A DNA stretch of 6,194 bases, taken from Actinomycetota bacterium. GTDB taxonomy: Bacteria > Actinomycetota > Actinomycetes > Actinomycetales > Microbacteriaceae. Numbering within the stretch: the first letter of the stretch is position 1; every line of letters starts with the position of its first letter. Made by a program: the position numbers and the translations under genes. Where the stretch lies: NCBI GenBank assembly GCA_009702645.1, contig WLHO01000043.1:1-6194 (forward strand). Direction: 5' to 3'. This document shows positions 1 through 6,194 of the stretch, piece by piece. A model generated the notes under the pieces. The model did not search any database, was not told the origin of the DNA, and was given only the letters and a program-made list of their open reading frames with translations.

Positions 1-1184
1 AAGTGGAATACGTGCTTCTGGTCTACGTTTGCTCCAGTGATCCAGCTAGTTCCTTTGACCACTCTTGGATCAAGCAAGTACCTAATTGCCGATGGAGCTT
101 TTTCCCCAAGAAATTGCTTTCCATCTTTCGTGGGACCGATGTAGCCCTTGACTAGTTGTGGGAACTTTGCAAAATCCTCTTCGGTAGCCTGTGAAACTTC
201 ATTCGGTGAAAATGCTGCCTCAGCACGCTTCTCATCCACTTCGCGATCTCCTGGAATTCCAACGATCACAAGTGATCGTTTTCCTTCGGGTGAAACAAGA
301 GCTAGAACAACGTTCTTCAAAGTATCCGCAGCGCTCCAAGCTGAGCCGTCAGATTTTTTCACCTTGGCGTTTGCTAGATCAACCAATGTCTTGATGGTCG
401 GAGTATTCGGTGAATCGTGAATCTCGGCCGCAGGCTGCGAACCAATTGCAATCTCTTCTGGGGCCACGGTCGCAACAGCTTCAACGTTTGCGGCATAGCC
501 TCCGGCAGATCTAACAAAGGTGTCTTCTCCAATTGGAGAAGGAGATAAGAACTCCTCGGACTTTGAGCCACCCATCGCTCCAGCGTCAGCCTTCACGATT
601 ACGTACTCAACACCCAAGCGAGTGAAAATTCGCTCATACGCTGCGCGCTGTGCTTGATAAGAAGCTTCTAAACCTTCGTCGTTGATGTCGAAACTGTAGG
701 CATCTTTCATAACAAATTCGCGACCACGAAGTAGTCCTGCGCGAGGCCTTGCTTCATCGCGATACTTGTTTTGGATCTGATACAGCGACAAAGGTAAATC
801 TTTGTAGCTTGAGTACATATCCTTCACCAGCAAGGTAAAGACCTCTTCATGGGTTGGTGCCAACAAGTAGTCGGCTTTCTTGCGATCCTGAAGTCGGAAA
901 AGATTATCTCCATACTCGGTCCATCGGCCCGTGGTTTCAAAAGGCTCTCTTGGAAGCAAGGCTGGGAAGAAAACTTCTTGAGATCCAGCATTAGCCATTT
1001 CTTCGCGAACGATTTTCTCGATCTTGGCCTTGACTAAAAGGCCCAGTGGAAGCCAGGTGTAGATTCCGGGAGCCGCTCGTCTTATGTAGCCGGCACGAAG
1101 CAAGAGCCTGTGGCCTTGAACATCGGCATCGGAAGGGTCTTCGCGAAGGGTGCGAAGAAACAGTTGGCTCAGGCGGATAGGCAT
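1..1184 (-). CDS. proS: Prolyl-tRNA synthetase (class II, bacterial type with editing insertion), C-terminus cut off by the window edge
   Basis: Cytoplasmic enzyme that attaches proline to tRNA-Pro. The frame is open from an ATG at 1184-1182 to the left edge, giving 394 residues of an expected 570-590. The N-terminus ([16 protein letters not shown]) matches actinobacterial ProRS. Class II motif 1 lies around residues 35-65 ([14 protein letters not shown] onward), THEE at 111-114, and motif 2 at 141-166 ([17 protein letters not shown], then MKDAYSFD). GGSKSEEF follows at 205-212. From about residue 225 to the edge is the INS (YbaK-like) domain that hydrolyses mis-charged Ala-tRNA-Pro in the bacterial type. 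Lys290 sits where the INS lysine (E. coli K279) is expected, an alignment made by eye. Motif 3 and the anticodon-binding domain lie outside the window. The gene starts 24 bases after ispG, in the same frame, with no clear Shine-Dalgarno, which suggests transcription and perhaps translation coupled to ispG. Confidence 0.97.
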   Translation of the reverse strand, partial: MPIRLSQLFLRTLREDPSDADVQGHRLLLRAGYIRRAAPGIYTWLPLGLLVKAKIEKIVREEMANAGSQEVFFPALLPREPFETTGRWTEYGDNLFRLQDRKKADYLLAPTHEEVFTLLVKDMYSSYKDLPLSLYQIQNKYRDEARPRAGLLRGREFVMKDAYSFDINDEGLEASYQAQRAAYERIFTRLGVEYVIVKADAGAMGGSKSEEFLSPSPIGEDTFVRSAGGYAANVEAVATVAPEEIAIGSQPAAEIHDSPNTPTIKTLVDLANAKVKKSDGSAWSAADTLKNVVLALVSPEGKRSLVIVGIPGDREVDEKRAEAAFSPNEVSQATEEDFAKFPQLVKGYIGPTKDGKQFLGEKAPSAIRYLLDPRVVKGTSWITGANVDQKHVFH

Positions 1185-1208
1185 GGGCTCAATGTTACCC
1201 GTTGGGCG

Positions 1209-2366
1209 CTATTTATCTTTTACTAGCACCTGCGGTGAGCCAACTAGAGCTGGGTCCATCTCAGCAGCTAAGCGGTTGGCTTCTTCAATAAGGGTTGCAA
1301 CGATCTCGCTTTCAGGCACGGTCTTGATAACCTCACCCTTCACGAAAATCTGACCCTTTCCATTTCCAGAAGCAACTCCAAGATCAGCTTCACGAGCTTC
1401 CCCTGGGCCATTTACTACACAGCCCATAACTGCAACGCGAAGCGGAACAGTTAGCTTCTCAAGTCCTGCAGTTACATCGTTAGCCAGTTTGTAAACATCA
1501 ACCTGGGCACGACCACAGCTTGGACAGCTGACAATCTCAAGCTTTCTTGGGCGAAGGTTCAAAGATTCAAGAATCTGTGATCCCACCTTTACTTCCTCAG
1601 CAGGAGGTGCCGAAAGAGAAACTCGAATGGTGTCACCGATGCCCTTAGACAGCAATGCACCAAAAGCAACAGAAGACTTGATGGTTCCCTGGAAAGAAGG
1701 CCCGGCTTCTGTTACACCTAAGTGAAGTGGCCAGTCACCTCGCTCGGCAAGAAGCTCGTAGGCCCGAACCATAACTACTGGGTCGTTGTGCTTTACCGAG
1801 ATTTTGAAATCGTGGAAGTCGTGCTCTTCGAACAAGCTTGCTTCCCAAACGGCTGACTCAACAAGAGCTTCAGGGGTTGCCTTGCCGTACTTTTCCATAA
1901 GTCTTGGGTCAAGAGATCCTGCGTTGACACCAATGCGAATTGAAATGCCCGCAGCCTTAGCGGCCTTTGCGATTTCACCAACGTGGCCATCAAACTGGCG
2001 AATGTTCCCTGGGTTAACTCGAACCGCTCCGCAACCTGCATCAATTGCCTGAAACACGTAACGGGACTGGAAGTGAATGTCGGCGATTACTGGAATTTGA
2101 GATTTCTTGGCAATGATGTGAAGAACGTCAGCATCATCCTGAGATGGGCAAGCAACTCGAACGATGTCGCAACCACTTGCGGTGAGCTCGGCAATTTGCT
2201 GAAGAGTTCCGTTGATGTCGGTAGTTGGCGTTGTAGTCATTGACTGCACGGAGATTGGGGCTTCACTACCGACTGGTACCTTGCCAACCATGATCTGACG
2301 AGTTTTACGTCTTGGGGCAAGAACTGGAGGTGGGCCCTTTGGAAGACCAAGATTTACCGCTGGCAC
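1209..2366 (-). CDS. ispG: 4-hydroxy-3-methylbut-2-en-1-yl diphosphate synthase (IspG/GcpE)
   Basis: Iron-sulfur enzyme of the MEP pathway. It reductively converts MEcPP (2-C-methyl-D-erythritol 2,4-cyclodiphosphate) to HMBPP, the penultimate step to IPP and DMAPP. The 385-residue product is complete and of normal length for the two-domain bacterial form. A TIM-barrel domain comes first ([12 protein letters not shown] at 39-50, VIADIHF at 93-99, VNPGNI at 117-122, SVKHND at 190-195). The C-terminal domain carries the [4Fe-4S] ligands Cys281 and Cys284 (SCPSCGR), Cys316 ([11 protein letters not shown]) and Glu323, matching E. coli C270, C273, C305 and E312. The start is GTG at 2366-2364, chosen because AGGAG lies four bases upstream and the N-terminus [11 protein letters not shown] resembles actinobacterial homologues. 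It lies 70 bases after the M50 protease gene and 24 before proS, with dxr of the same pathway two genes upstream. Confidence 0.98.
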   Translation of the reverse strand: MPAVNLGLPKGPPPVLAPRRKTRQIMVGKVPVGSEAPISVQSMTTTPTTDINGTLQQIAELTASGCDIVRVACPSQDDADVLHIIAKKSQIPVIADIHFQSRYVFQAIDAGCGAVRVNPGNIRQFDGHVGEIAKAAKAAGISIRIGVNAGSLDPRLMEKYGKATPEALVESAVWEASLFEEHDFHDFKISVKHNDPVVMVRAYELLAERGDWPLHLGVTEAGPSFQGTIKSSVAFGALLSKGIGDTIRVSLSAPPAEEVKVGSQILESLNLRPRKLEIVSCPSCGRAQVDVYKLANDVTAGLEKLTVPLRVAVMGCVVNGPGEAREADLGVASGNGKGQIFVKGEVIKTVPESEIVATLIEEANRLAAEMDPALVGSPQVLVKDK

Positions 2367-2370
2367 AATG

Positions 2371-2375
2371 CTCCT
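2371..2375 (-). promoter_or_regulatory. Shine-Dalgarno site of ispG
   Basis: AGGAG on the minus strand lies four bases before the GTG at 2366-2364. It is the only strong ribosome binding site in the window and decides the ispG start. The other genes have weak sites (GGTGG before the protease gene, GGGTAA before dxr) or none. Confidence 0.8.
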
Positions 2376-2436
2376 GACATCTATAAAGCTTTTTCCTAGT
2401 TAAAGCATAAGCAGTATTTGTCTAAACCCCGAAGCT

Positions 2437-3738
2437 CTAGCCAAACAGCGAGATGGGGTTCACTAAATCAGCGGTAATCAGCAACACCGACACCACCATC
2501 AGGGCAATAAAGACAAAGTAAGTCAAAGGCATAAGTAGCGCGGTGTCGGCTGGACCCGGGTCTTTTTTGCCAGCAATTCGATAGAGCCCGCGCTTGATGC
2601 TTTCGTAGATTCCTCCGGCAACGTGTCCACCGTCTAGCGGCAAGAGTGGAAGCATATTGAAAACAAACAGTGCAAAGTTCAAAGAACCAAGAATCTGAAT
2701 TCCAGTTGCAAGCTTGTCAACAAAACCGGCTTGATCCGACGCTGCCACTTCCCCGGCGACCTGGCCGATTCCAACAATCGAAATTGGCCCGTTCGGATCT
2801 CTTTCACCACCGCCAAGAGTAATTGCGGTGACTTCGATAACTTCTTGCGGAAGTCTCAATATCAGTGTTCCGATCTGAGCAATGGTTGAACCTGATGCTT
2901 CAAGCGACTGAACGAAAGGAACTGGCTTGCGCTCAGGAGTAAGGAAAACACCAAGGAATGGTTGTGGTGCGTAAACCATATCTCCAGCCTCATCCAAGAT
3001 TGGACTACCGAGCGAATCAAATTGTGGGCGCTGCTGCAACACCGCAGTGACGGTCATCTTCATAAGTTCACCGTCGCGGCGAATCTCAAACTCAGCAGTT
3101 GGGGTGGCTGTTAGAAGATCTCTAATCTGAGACCAATCGGTGGCTGGATTTCCTGCAACGGAAACAACTTCGTCTCCAGCTTTTAGCCCGGCGATGTGAG
3201 CGGGGGTCTGTTCAGAAACGGGGCAGGTAACGCTCTTGTTATCAAGGCACACTGACACCGCCTCAATTTTGAGCGAGCTCTGGTAAATACCAAATCCGGT
3301 AAGTGCAATTGCTGTAAGTAATACACCAAGGACCAGGTTCATAAATGGTCCCCCGAGCATGATGATCATGCGCTTAGCTACCGGAAGTTGATAGAACTTT
3401 CGTTTGGCGTCTTTGGGAGTTTCGTTTTCAGAGTGGGCAAGGCGAGCCTGGCTAATCATGTCTTTGAAGAAACCTGTTTTGGTTTCTGGTTTCTTGGCTG
3501 GTGGATACATCCCCAGCATGGCGATGTATCCGCCAAGTGGAAAAGCCTTTAATCCGTACTCAGTCTCCCCGACCTTCTTGGAGTAGAGAGTTGGCCCAAA
3601 GCCAATCATGTACTTGGTGACCTTCACGCCGAATAACTTGGCCGGAACTAAGTGCCCTATCTCGTGAATACCAATCGAAACGCCAATGCCGATTGCAATA
3701 AAGATGATGCCGGCTATGTATGAAAGGGTTTCGCTCAC
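2437..3738 (-). CDS. Site-2 intramembrane zinc metalloprotease, M50 family (RseP/Rip1 type)
   Basis: Membrane-embedded protease that, in characterised relatives (E. coli RseP, Mycobacterium tuberculosis Rip1), cuts anti-sigma factors and other membrane proteins within the bilayer after a first site-1 cut. The 433-residue product has HEIGH at 25-29 in the first membrane helix (about 5-28), giving two zinc-binding histidines and the catalytic Glu26. LDG at 368-370 supplies the third ligand, Asp369, in the context NMLPLLPLDGGH. A second helix spans about 123-152 and a last one about 401-427. One extracytoplasmic PDZ domain lies at about 175-235 (AGLKAGDEVVSVAG); E. coli RseP has two. Cys164 and Cys172 just before it could form a disulfide. 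The start is GTG at 3738-3736 behind a weak GGTGG; an in-frame TGA 18 bases upstream excludes longer starts, and the next Met (43) would remove HEIGH. Its place between dxr and ispG matches mycobacterial rip1. No anti-sigma partner is in view. Confidence 0.96.
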   Translation of the reverse strand: MSETLSYIAGIIFIAIGIGVSIGIHEIGHLVPAKLFGVKVTKYMIGFGPTLYSKKVGETEYGLKAFPLGGYIAMLGMYPPAKKPETKTGFFKDMISQARLAHSENETPKDAKRKFYQLPVAKRMIIMLGGPFMNLVLGVLLTAIALTGFGIYQSSLKIEAVSVCLDNKSVTCPVSEQTPAHIAGLKAGDEVVSVAGNPATDWSQIRDLLTATPTAEFEIRRDGELMKMTVTAVLQQRPQFDSLGSPILDEAGDMVYAPQPFLGVFLTPERKPVPFVQSLEASGSTIAQIGTLILRLPQEVIEVTAITLGGGERDPNGPISIVGIGQVAGEVAASDQAGFVDKLATGIQILGSLNFALFVFNMLPLLPLDGGHVAGGIYESIKRGLYRIAGKKDPGPADTALLMPLTYFVFIALMVVSVLLITADLVNPISLFG

Positions 3739-3799
3739 GCCACCAAATCTAGCTCAGGCGGATTGGGATTTAGGGGTAGCTTTGGTGATTCTGGGGAAA

Positions 3800-4891
3800 C
3801 TAGCAGGCCTTGGCAATTTGAGCGTCAGTTCTATCCCTTGCCCACTTCTCAGCTGCCAACACGGATTCGAGTGTTAGCTCTTGCTCCGGTGCGTGTGCAT
3901 CAACCGCACGCTCAATCAAGTCGGTGATTTGATCAAAAGAGATAGCTCCCTGGTGAAAAGCCATTACTGCTTGTTCGTTGGCAGCGTTGTAAACCGCAGG
4001 ATAACTCTTACCTGCTAAGCCAACTTGACGAGCCAACCGAACTGCCGAGAAGACGCTTTCATCCAGAGGCTCAAAGTTCCAGGTGTGAGAGCGGGTCCAG
4101 TCAACCGGGTTTGACACTGAATCCAATCGATCTGGCCAAGAAAGGCCGAGGGCAATTGGCAATTTCATATCCGGTGGTGAAGCCTGAGCAATAACTGAAC
4201 CATCAACAAATTCCACCATTGAGTGAATCACTGATTGTGGGTGAACGGTCACTTCAATGCGATCAAATGGGATATCAAACAATAGGTGTGCCTCAATAAG
4301 CTCAAGACCCTTATTTACTAGAGATGCTGAGTTTGTCGTGACAACTTGTCCCATAACCCAGGTTGGATGAGCAAGAGCCTGGGTCGGGGTTACCTTAGAA
4401 AGCTGCTCTTTGCTAAAGCCTCGAAATGGTCCGCCCGAGGCGGTGAGAATTAGCTTTCGAACCTCTTGTTTAGATCCGGAGCGAAGACACTGAGCAATGG
4501 CAGAGTGCTCGGAATCCACCGGAACGATTTGACCTGGGGCAGCGAGGCTTGTGACTAGCTCTCCCCCAACAATCAAAGATTCTTTGTTTGCGAGCGCTAG
4601 GGTTTTGCCGGTTTTCAATGCGGCAAGCGTTGGGGCAAGGCCAATGGAACCGGTAATGCCGTTGATAACAACATCAGCCTCGGTTTCTTCGACCAAAATC
4701 GTTGCTGCGGAAGATCCCAAAACAGCTTTGGATTCAGAAAGTGAAAAGTGCTTGCGCTGAGCCTCAAGCGCCTCGGAGTTTGAGCCGGCAGCTAAGCCCA
4801 CAACCTGAAACTTGTCAGGGTTTTTATCAATAACCTCTATGGCCTGGGTGCCAATTGAACCAGTGGATCCAAGGATTATGACGCGACGCAT
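3800..4891 (-). CDS. dxr: 1-deoxy-D-xylulose-5-phosphate reductoisomerase (DXR/IspC)
   Basis: NADPH- and metal-dependent enzyme that rearranges and reduces DXP to 2-C-methyl-D-erythritol 4-phosphate, the committed MEP step and the target of fosmidomycin. The NADPH-binding motif GSTGSIG is at 8-14 and LANKESLI at 100-107. Metal ligands are Asp126 and Glu128 (PVDSEHSAI) and Glu197 (NKGLE at 193-197). Substrate-loop residues include Ser152 (TASGGPF), His175 and Trp178 (HPTW), Met180 and Asn193-Lys194. The C-terminal domain has [12 protein letters not shown] at 301-312. At 363 residues it is complete but shorter than E. coli DXR (398); most of the difference is a reduced stretch of the N-terminal Rossmann domain around 50-75. 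The ATG at 4891-4889 puts the nucleotide motif right at the N-terminus, as in the family. It is first of the minus-strand genes, divergent from gabT, and 61 bases before the protease gene. Confidence 0.98.
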   Translation of the reverse strand: MRRVIILGSTGSIGTQAIEVIDKNPDKFQVVGLAAGSNSEALEAQRKHFSLSESKAVLGSSAATILVEETEADVVINGITGSIGLAPTLAALKTGKTLALANKESLIVGGELVTSLAAPGQIVPVDSEHSAIAQCLRSGSKQEVRKLILTASGGPFRGFSKEQLSKVTPTQALAHPTWVMGQVVTTNSASLVNKGLELIEAHLLFDIPFDRIEVTVHPQSVIHSMVEFVDGSVIAQASPPDMKLPIALGLSWPDRLDSVSNPVDWTRSHTWNFEPLDESVFSAVRLARQVGLAGKSYPAVYNAANEQAVMAFHQGAISFDQITDLIERAVDAHAPEQELTLESVLAAEKWARDRTDAQIAKAC

Positions 4892-4898
4892 TTACCCA

Positions 4899-4920
4899 TA
4901 TTGGCATGCCAGCGCCAATA
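4899..4920. repeat. Inverted repeat in the dxr/gabT divergent gap, possible operator
   Basis: TATTGGC (4899-4905) and GCCAATA (4914-4920) are exact reverse complements separated by eight bases. A perfect ten-base palindrome, TGGCATGCCA (4902-4911), overlaps the left arm and spacer. The element covers almost half of the 53-base gap, ends 12 bases before the -10-like hexamer of gabT and begins 7 bases before the dxr start codon. Position and symmetry suit a regulator acting on one or both genes, but no regulator is identifiable. It could also form a hairpin in a dxr leader, if one exists, or be chance. Confidence 0.45.
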
Positions 4921-4932
4921 AATAGACAGGCG

Positions 4933-4938
4933 TAGAAT
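4933..4938 (+). promoter_or_regulatory. Candidate -10 element for a leaderless gabT transcript
   Basis: TAGAAT matches five of six bases of TATAAT. It ends six bases before the gabT ATG at 4945, so transcription would begin at or next to the A of the start codon. No Shine-Dalgarno lies in the short space (CTAACC), and leaderless mRNAs are common in actinobacteria, so the two facts agree. I see no good -35: bases 15-18 upstream are GC-rich, and TTGGCA at 4901-4906 is too far away. Confidence 0.5.
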
Positions 4939-4944
4939 CTAACC

Positions 4945-6194
4945 ATGACAACACTAGAAATCACCCAAGAGCGCAAACTAGTCACTTCTATCCCAGGACC
5001 TAAGTCCCAGGAACTGCATAAAAAGAAGCTTCAGGAAGTAAGTGCCGGCGTTGGCACGCTACTACCGGTATACATCGACCGCGCCCACGGCGCCGTTCTA
5101 GTTGACGTTGACGGAAACCAGCTAATTGACCTAGGTAGCGGTATCGGCGTTGTCACCATCGGTCACACTAATCAGCAGCTAGTTGATGCCGTTATGGAGC
5201 AGGTTCAAAAACTTACCCACACTCTCTTTACTGTGACCCCATACGTTCCGTATGTGCAGGTTTGTGAAATCCTAAACCGCCATACTCCAGGAAACTTTGA
5301 GAAGCGCTCAGCTTTGTTCAACTCCGGTGCAGAAGCAGTCGAGAACGCAGTGAAGATTGCCCGCAAGCACACCGGTCGCGGAGAAATCGCAGTATTTGAC
5401 CACGCCTACCACGGCCGCACCAACTTGACCATGGCTATGAACTTCAAGGCTCACCCTTACAACACTGGCTTTGGTCCGTTCGCACCAGCTGTGACCCACG
5501 TTCCGATGTCTTACCCATACCGTGACCCACAGGGCATGACCGGAGAAGAAGCAGCCCGCCGCGCAATCACTTACATGGAAAAGCGCGTAGGCGCTGACTC
5601 TCTTGCTGCAGTTGTCATCGAGCCAGTTCAAGGTGAGGGTGGATTCATTGTTCCTGCCCCAGGTTTCCTAAGAACTATCGCCGAGTGGGCGAAGAAAAAC
5701 GGAATTGTGATGGTAGCTGACGAAGTTCAGTCCGGTATCGCGCGAACCGGTAAGTGGTTTGCCAGCGAATGGGAAGAAGGCTTTGAGCCAGATCTAGTAA
5801 TCATCGCTAAGGGAATTGCCGGAGGTATGCCAATTTCTGCAGTGACAGGTCGCGCCGAGATTATGGACGCTTCTCACCCAGGCGGACTTGGTGGCACCTA
5901 CGGAGGAAACCCAGTTGCCGCCGCTGCTGCAGTTGCAGTTTTGAGTCAGCTAGAAGCTGGCGGGGTTTTGGAGCAGGCCGAAAGAATTGAGCGAATTCTT
6001 CGCCCTCGACTTGAAGCCATGAAGGCCAAGTACCCAGTAATTGGAGATGTTCGCGGACGCGGAGCGATGCAAGCAATTGAGTTTGTTGAGCCTGGCACCA
6101 TGAATCCAAACGCCAAGGCAGTTGAACTAGTTTCAAAGCACGCTCACACCAACGGAGTTGTGATTTTGTCAGCTGGAACCTACGGAAACGTCAT
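4945..6194 (+). CDS. gabT: 4-aminobutyrate aminotransferase (class III, PLP-dependent), C-terminus cut off by the window edge
   Basis: Likely transfers the amino group of GABA to 2-oxoglutarate, giving succinic semialdehyde and glutamate, the first step of GABA catabolism. The ATG at 4945 opens 416 codons to the right edge; actinobacterial GabT is about 445-450 residues. Visible are DLGSGIGV at 62-69, the PLP phosphate-binding NSGAEAVENAVK at 126-137, AYHGRT at 154-159 (Arg158 corresponds to the substrate carboxylate-binding Arg141 of E. coli GabT), IEPVQGEGG at 225-233, the pyridine-nitrogen Asp259 (VADEVQSG) and the Schiff-base Lys289 (IIAKGIAGGMP). The N-terminal LVTSIPGPKS is typical of actinobacterial GabT. 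Neighbouring class III enzymes (5-aminovalerate, beta-alanine or ornithine aminotransferases) look alike, so the substrate is less certain than the fold. A gabD partner may lie to the right, out of view. Half of its leucines are CTA, unlike the minus-strand genes. Confidence 0.92.
   Translation, partial: MTTLEITQERKLVTSIPGPKSQELHKKKLQEVSAGVGTLLPVYIDRAHGAVLVDVDGNQLIDLGSGIGVVTIGHTNQQLVDAVMEQVQKLTHTLFTVTPYVPYVQVCEILNRHTPGNFEKRSALFNSGAEAVENAVKIARKHTGRGEIAVFDHAYHGRTNLTMAMNFKAHPYNTGFGPFAPAVTHVPMSYPYRDPQGMTGEEAARRAITYMEKRVGADSLAAVVIEPVQGEGGFIVPAPGFLRTIAEWAKKNGIVMVADEVQSGIARTGKWFASEWEEGFEPDLVIIAKGIAGGMPISAVTGRAEIMDASHPGGLGGTYGGNPVAAAAAVAVLSQLEAGGVLEQAERIERILRPRLEAMKAKYPVIGDVRGRGAMQAIEFVEPGTMNPNAKAVELVSKHAHTNGVVILSAGTYGNV

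Noticed and set aside
148..420. Plus-strand open frame of 90 codons over the proS region
   Set aside because: It lies antisense inside the strongly supported proS frame, has low-complexity Ser/Arg-rich content and no recognisable motif or ribosome binding site.
1786..2243. Several overlapping plus- and minus-strand frames inside ispG
   Set aside because: All lie within the ispG coding sequence, which carries the family motifs throughout; the alternatives show none.
2367..2436. Possible promoter or terminator between the M50 protease gene and ispG
   Set aside because: There is a TAGACA that could serve as a -35 and AT-rich stretches (TATGCT, TATAGA), but no pair with sensible spacing and match. 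The AAAGCTTT palindrome at 2385-2392 is too short for a terminator hairpin.
3739..3799. Regulatory element or small gene between dxr and the protease gene
   Set aside because: The 61 bases show no hairpin followed by a T run, no promoter pair and no plausible small frame; it looks like a plain intra-operon spacer.
3800..4891. DXR shortness (363 residues) as a sign of truncation
   Set aside because: Both ends and all catalytic motifs are present. The missing residues fall in a variable part of the Rossmann domain, and short DXR is, as far as I recall, usual in related actinobacteria.
4876..4899. A seven-codon upstream reading frame (ATG at 4899-4897) overlapping the dxr start
   Set aside because: It encodes only MGKCVAS, has no ribosome binding site, and part of it is the inverted-repeat arm. 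Nothing supports translation or an attenuator role.
5308..5631. Minus-strand open frame of 107 codons inside gabT
   Set aside because: It is antisense to the PLP-binding and catalytic part of gabT, whose conserved motifs run without a break. The Cys/Val-rich product resembles no family I know.

Overview
The window reads as an ordinary chromosomal housekeeping segment from an actinobacterium. The closest resemblance I can name from memory is the Microbacteriaceae, possibly a moderate-GC freshwater type such as the Rhodoluna/Aquiluna group. This rests on three things: IspG, DXR, ProRS and GabT proteins that look typically actinobacterial; the order dxr - M50 protease - ispG - proS, known from mycobacteria and relatives (there with extra genes between ispG and proS); and base composition near 50% GC by eye. 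The genus is inference.

Layout. From 4891 down to the left edge, four genes lie head to tail on the minus strand: dxr (4891-3800), a Rip1/RseP-type site-2 protease (3738-2437), ispG (2366-1209) and proS (1184 to beyond base 1, C-terminus missing). Gaps are 61, 70 and 24 bases, with no recognisable terminator, so one transcription unit is likely. On the plus strand, gabT starts at 4945 and runs off the right edge, lacking roughly its last 30 codons. The 53-base gap between dxr and gabT is the only divergent regulatory region. It holds nested inverted repeats and a -10-like hexamer placed so that gabT would be transcribed without a leader.

How the genes work together. dxr and ispG encode the second and the penultimate steps of the MEP (non-mevalonate) route to isoprenoid precursors. 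The intramembrane protease between them belongs to envelope-stress and anti-sigma signalling, and proS charges tRNA-Pro; their link to isoprenoid synthesis is conserved neighbourhood, not shared chemistry. gabT belongs to GABA catabolism and is separately transcribed.

I see no mobile element, CRISPR array, tRNA or rRNA, phage gene or convincing new system. The observations most worth checking are the dxr/gabT intergenic region and the sharply different leucine codon use of gabT.
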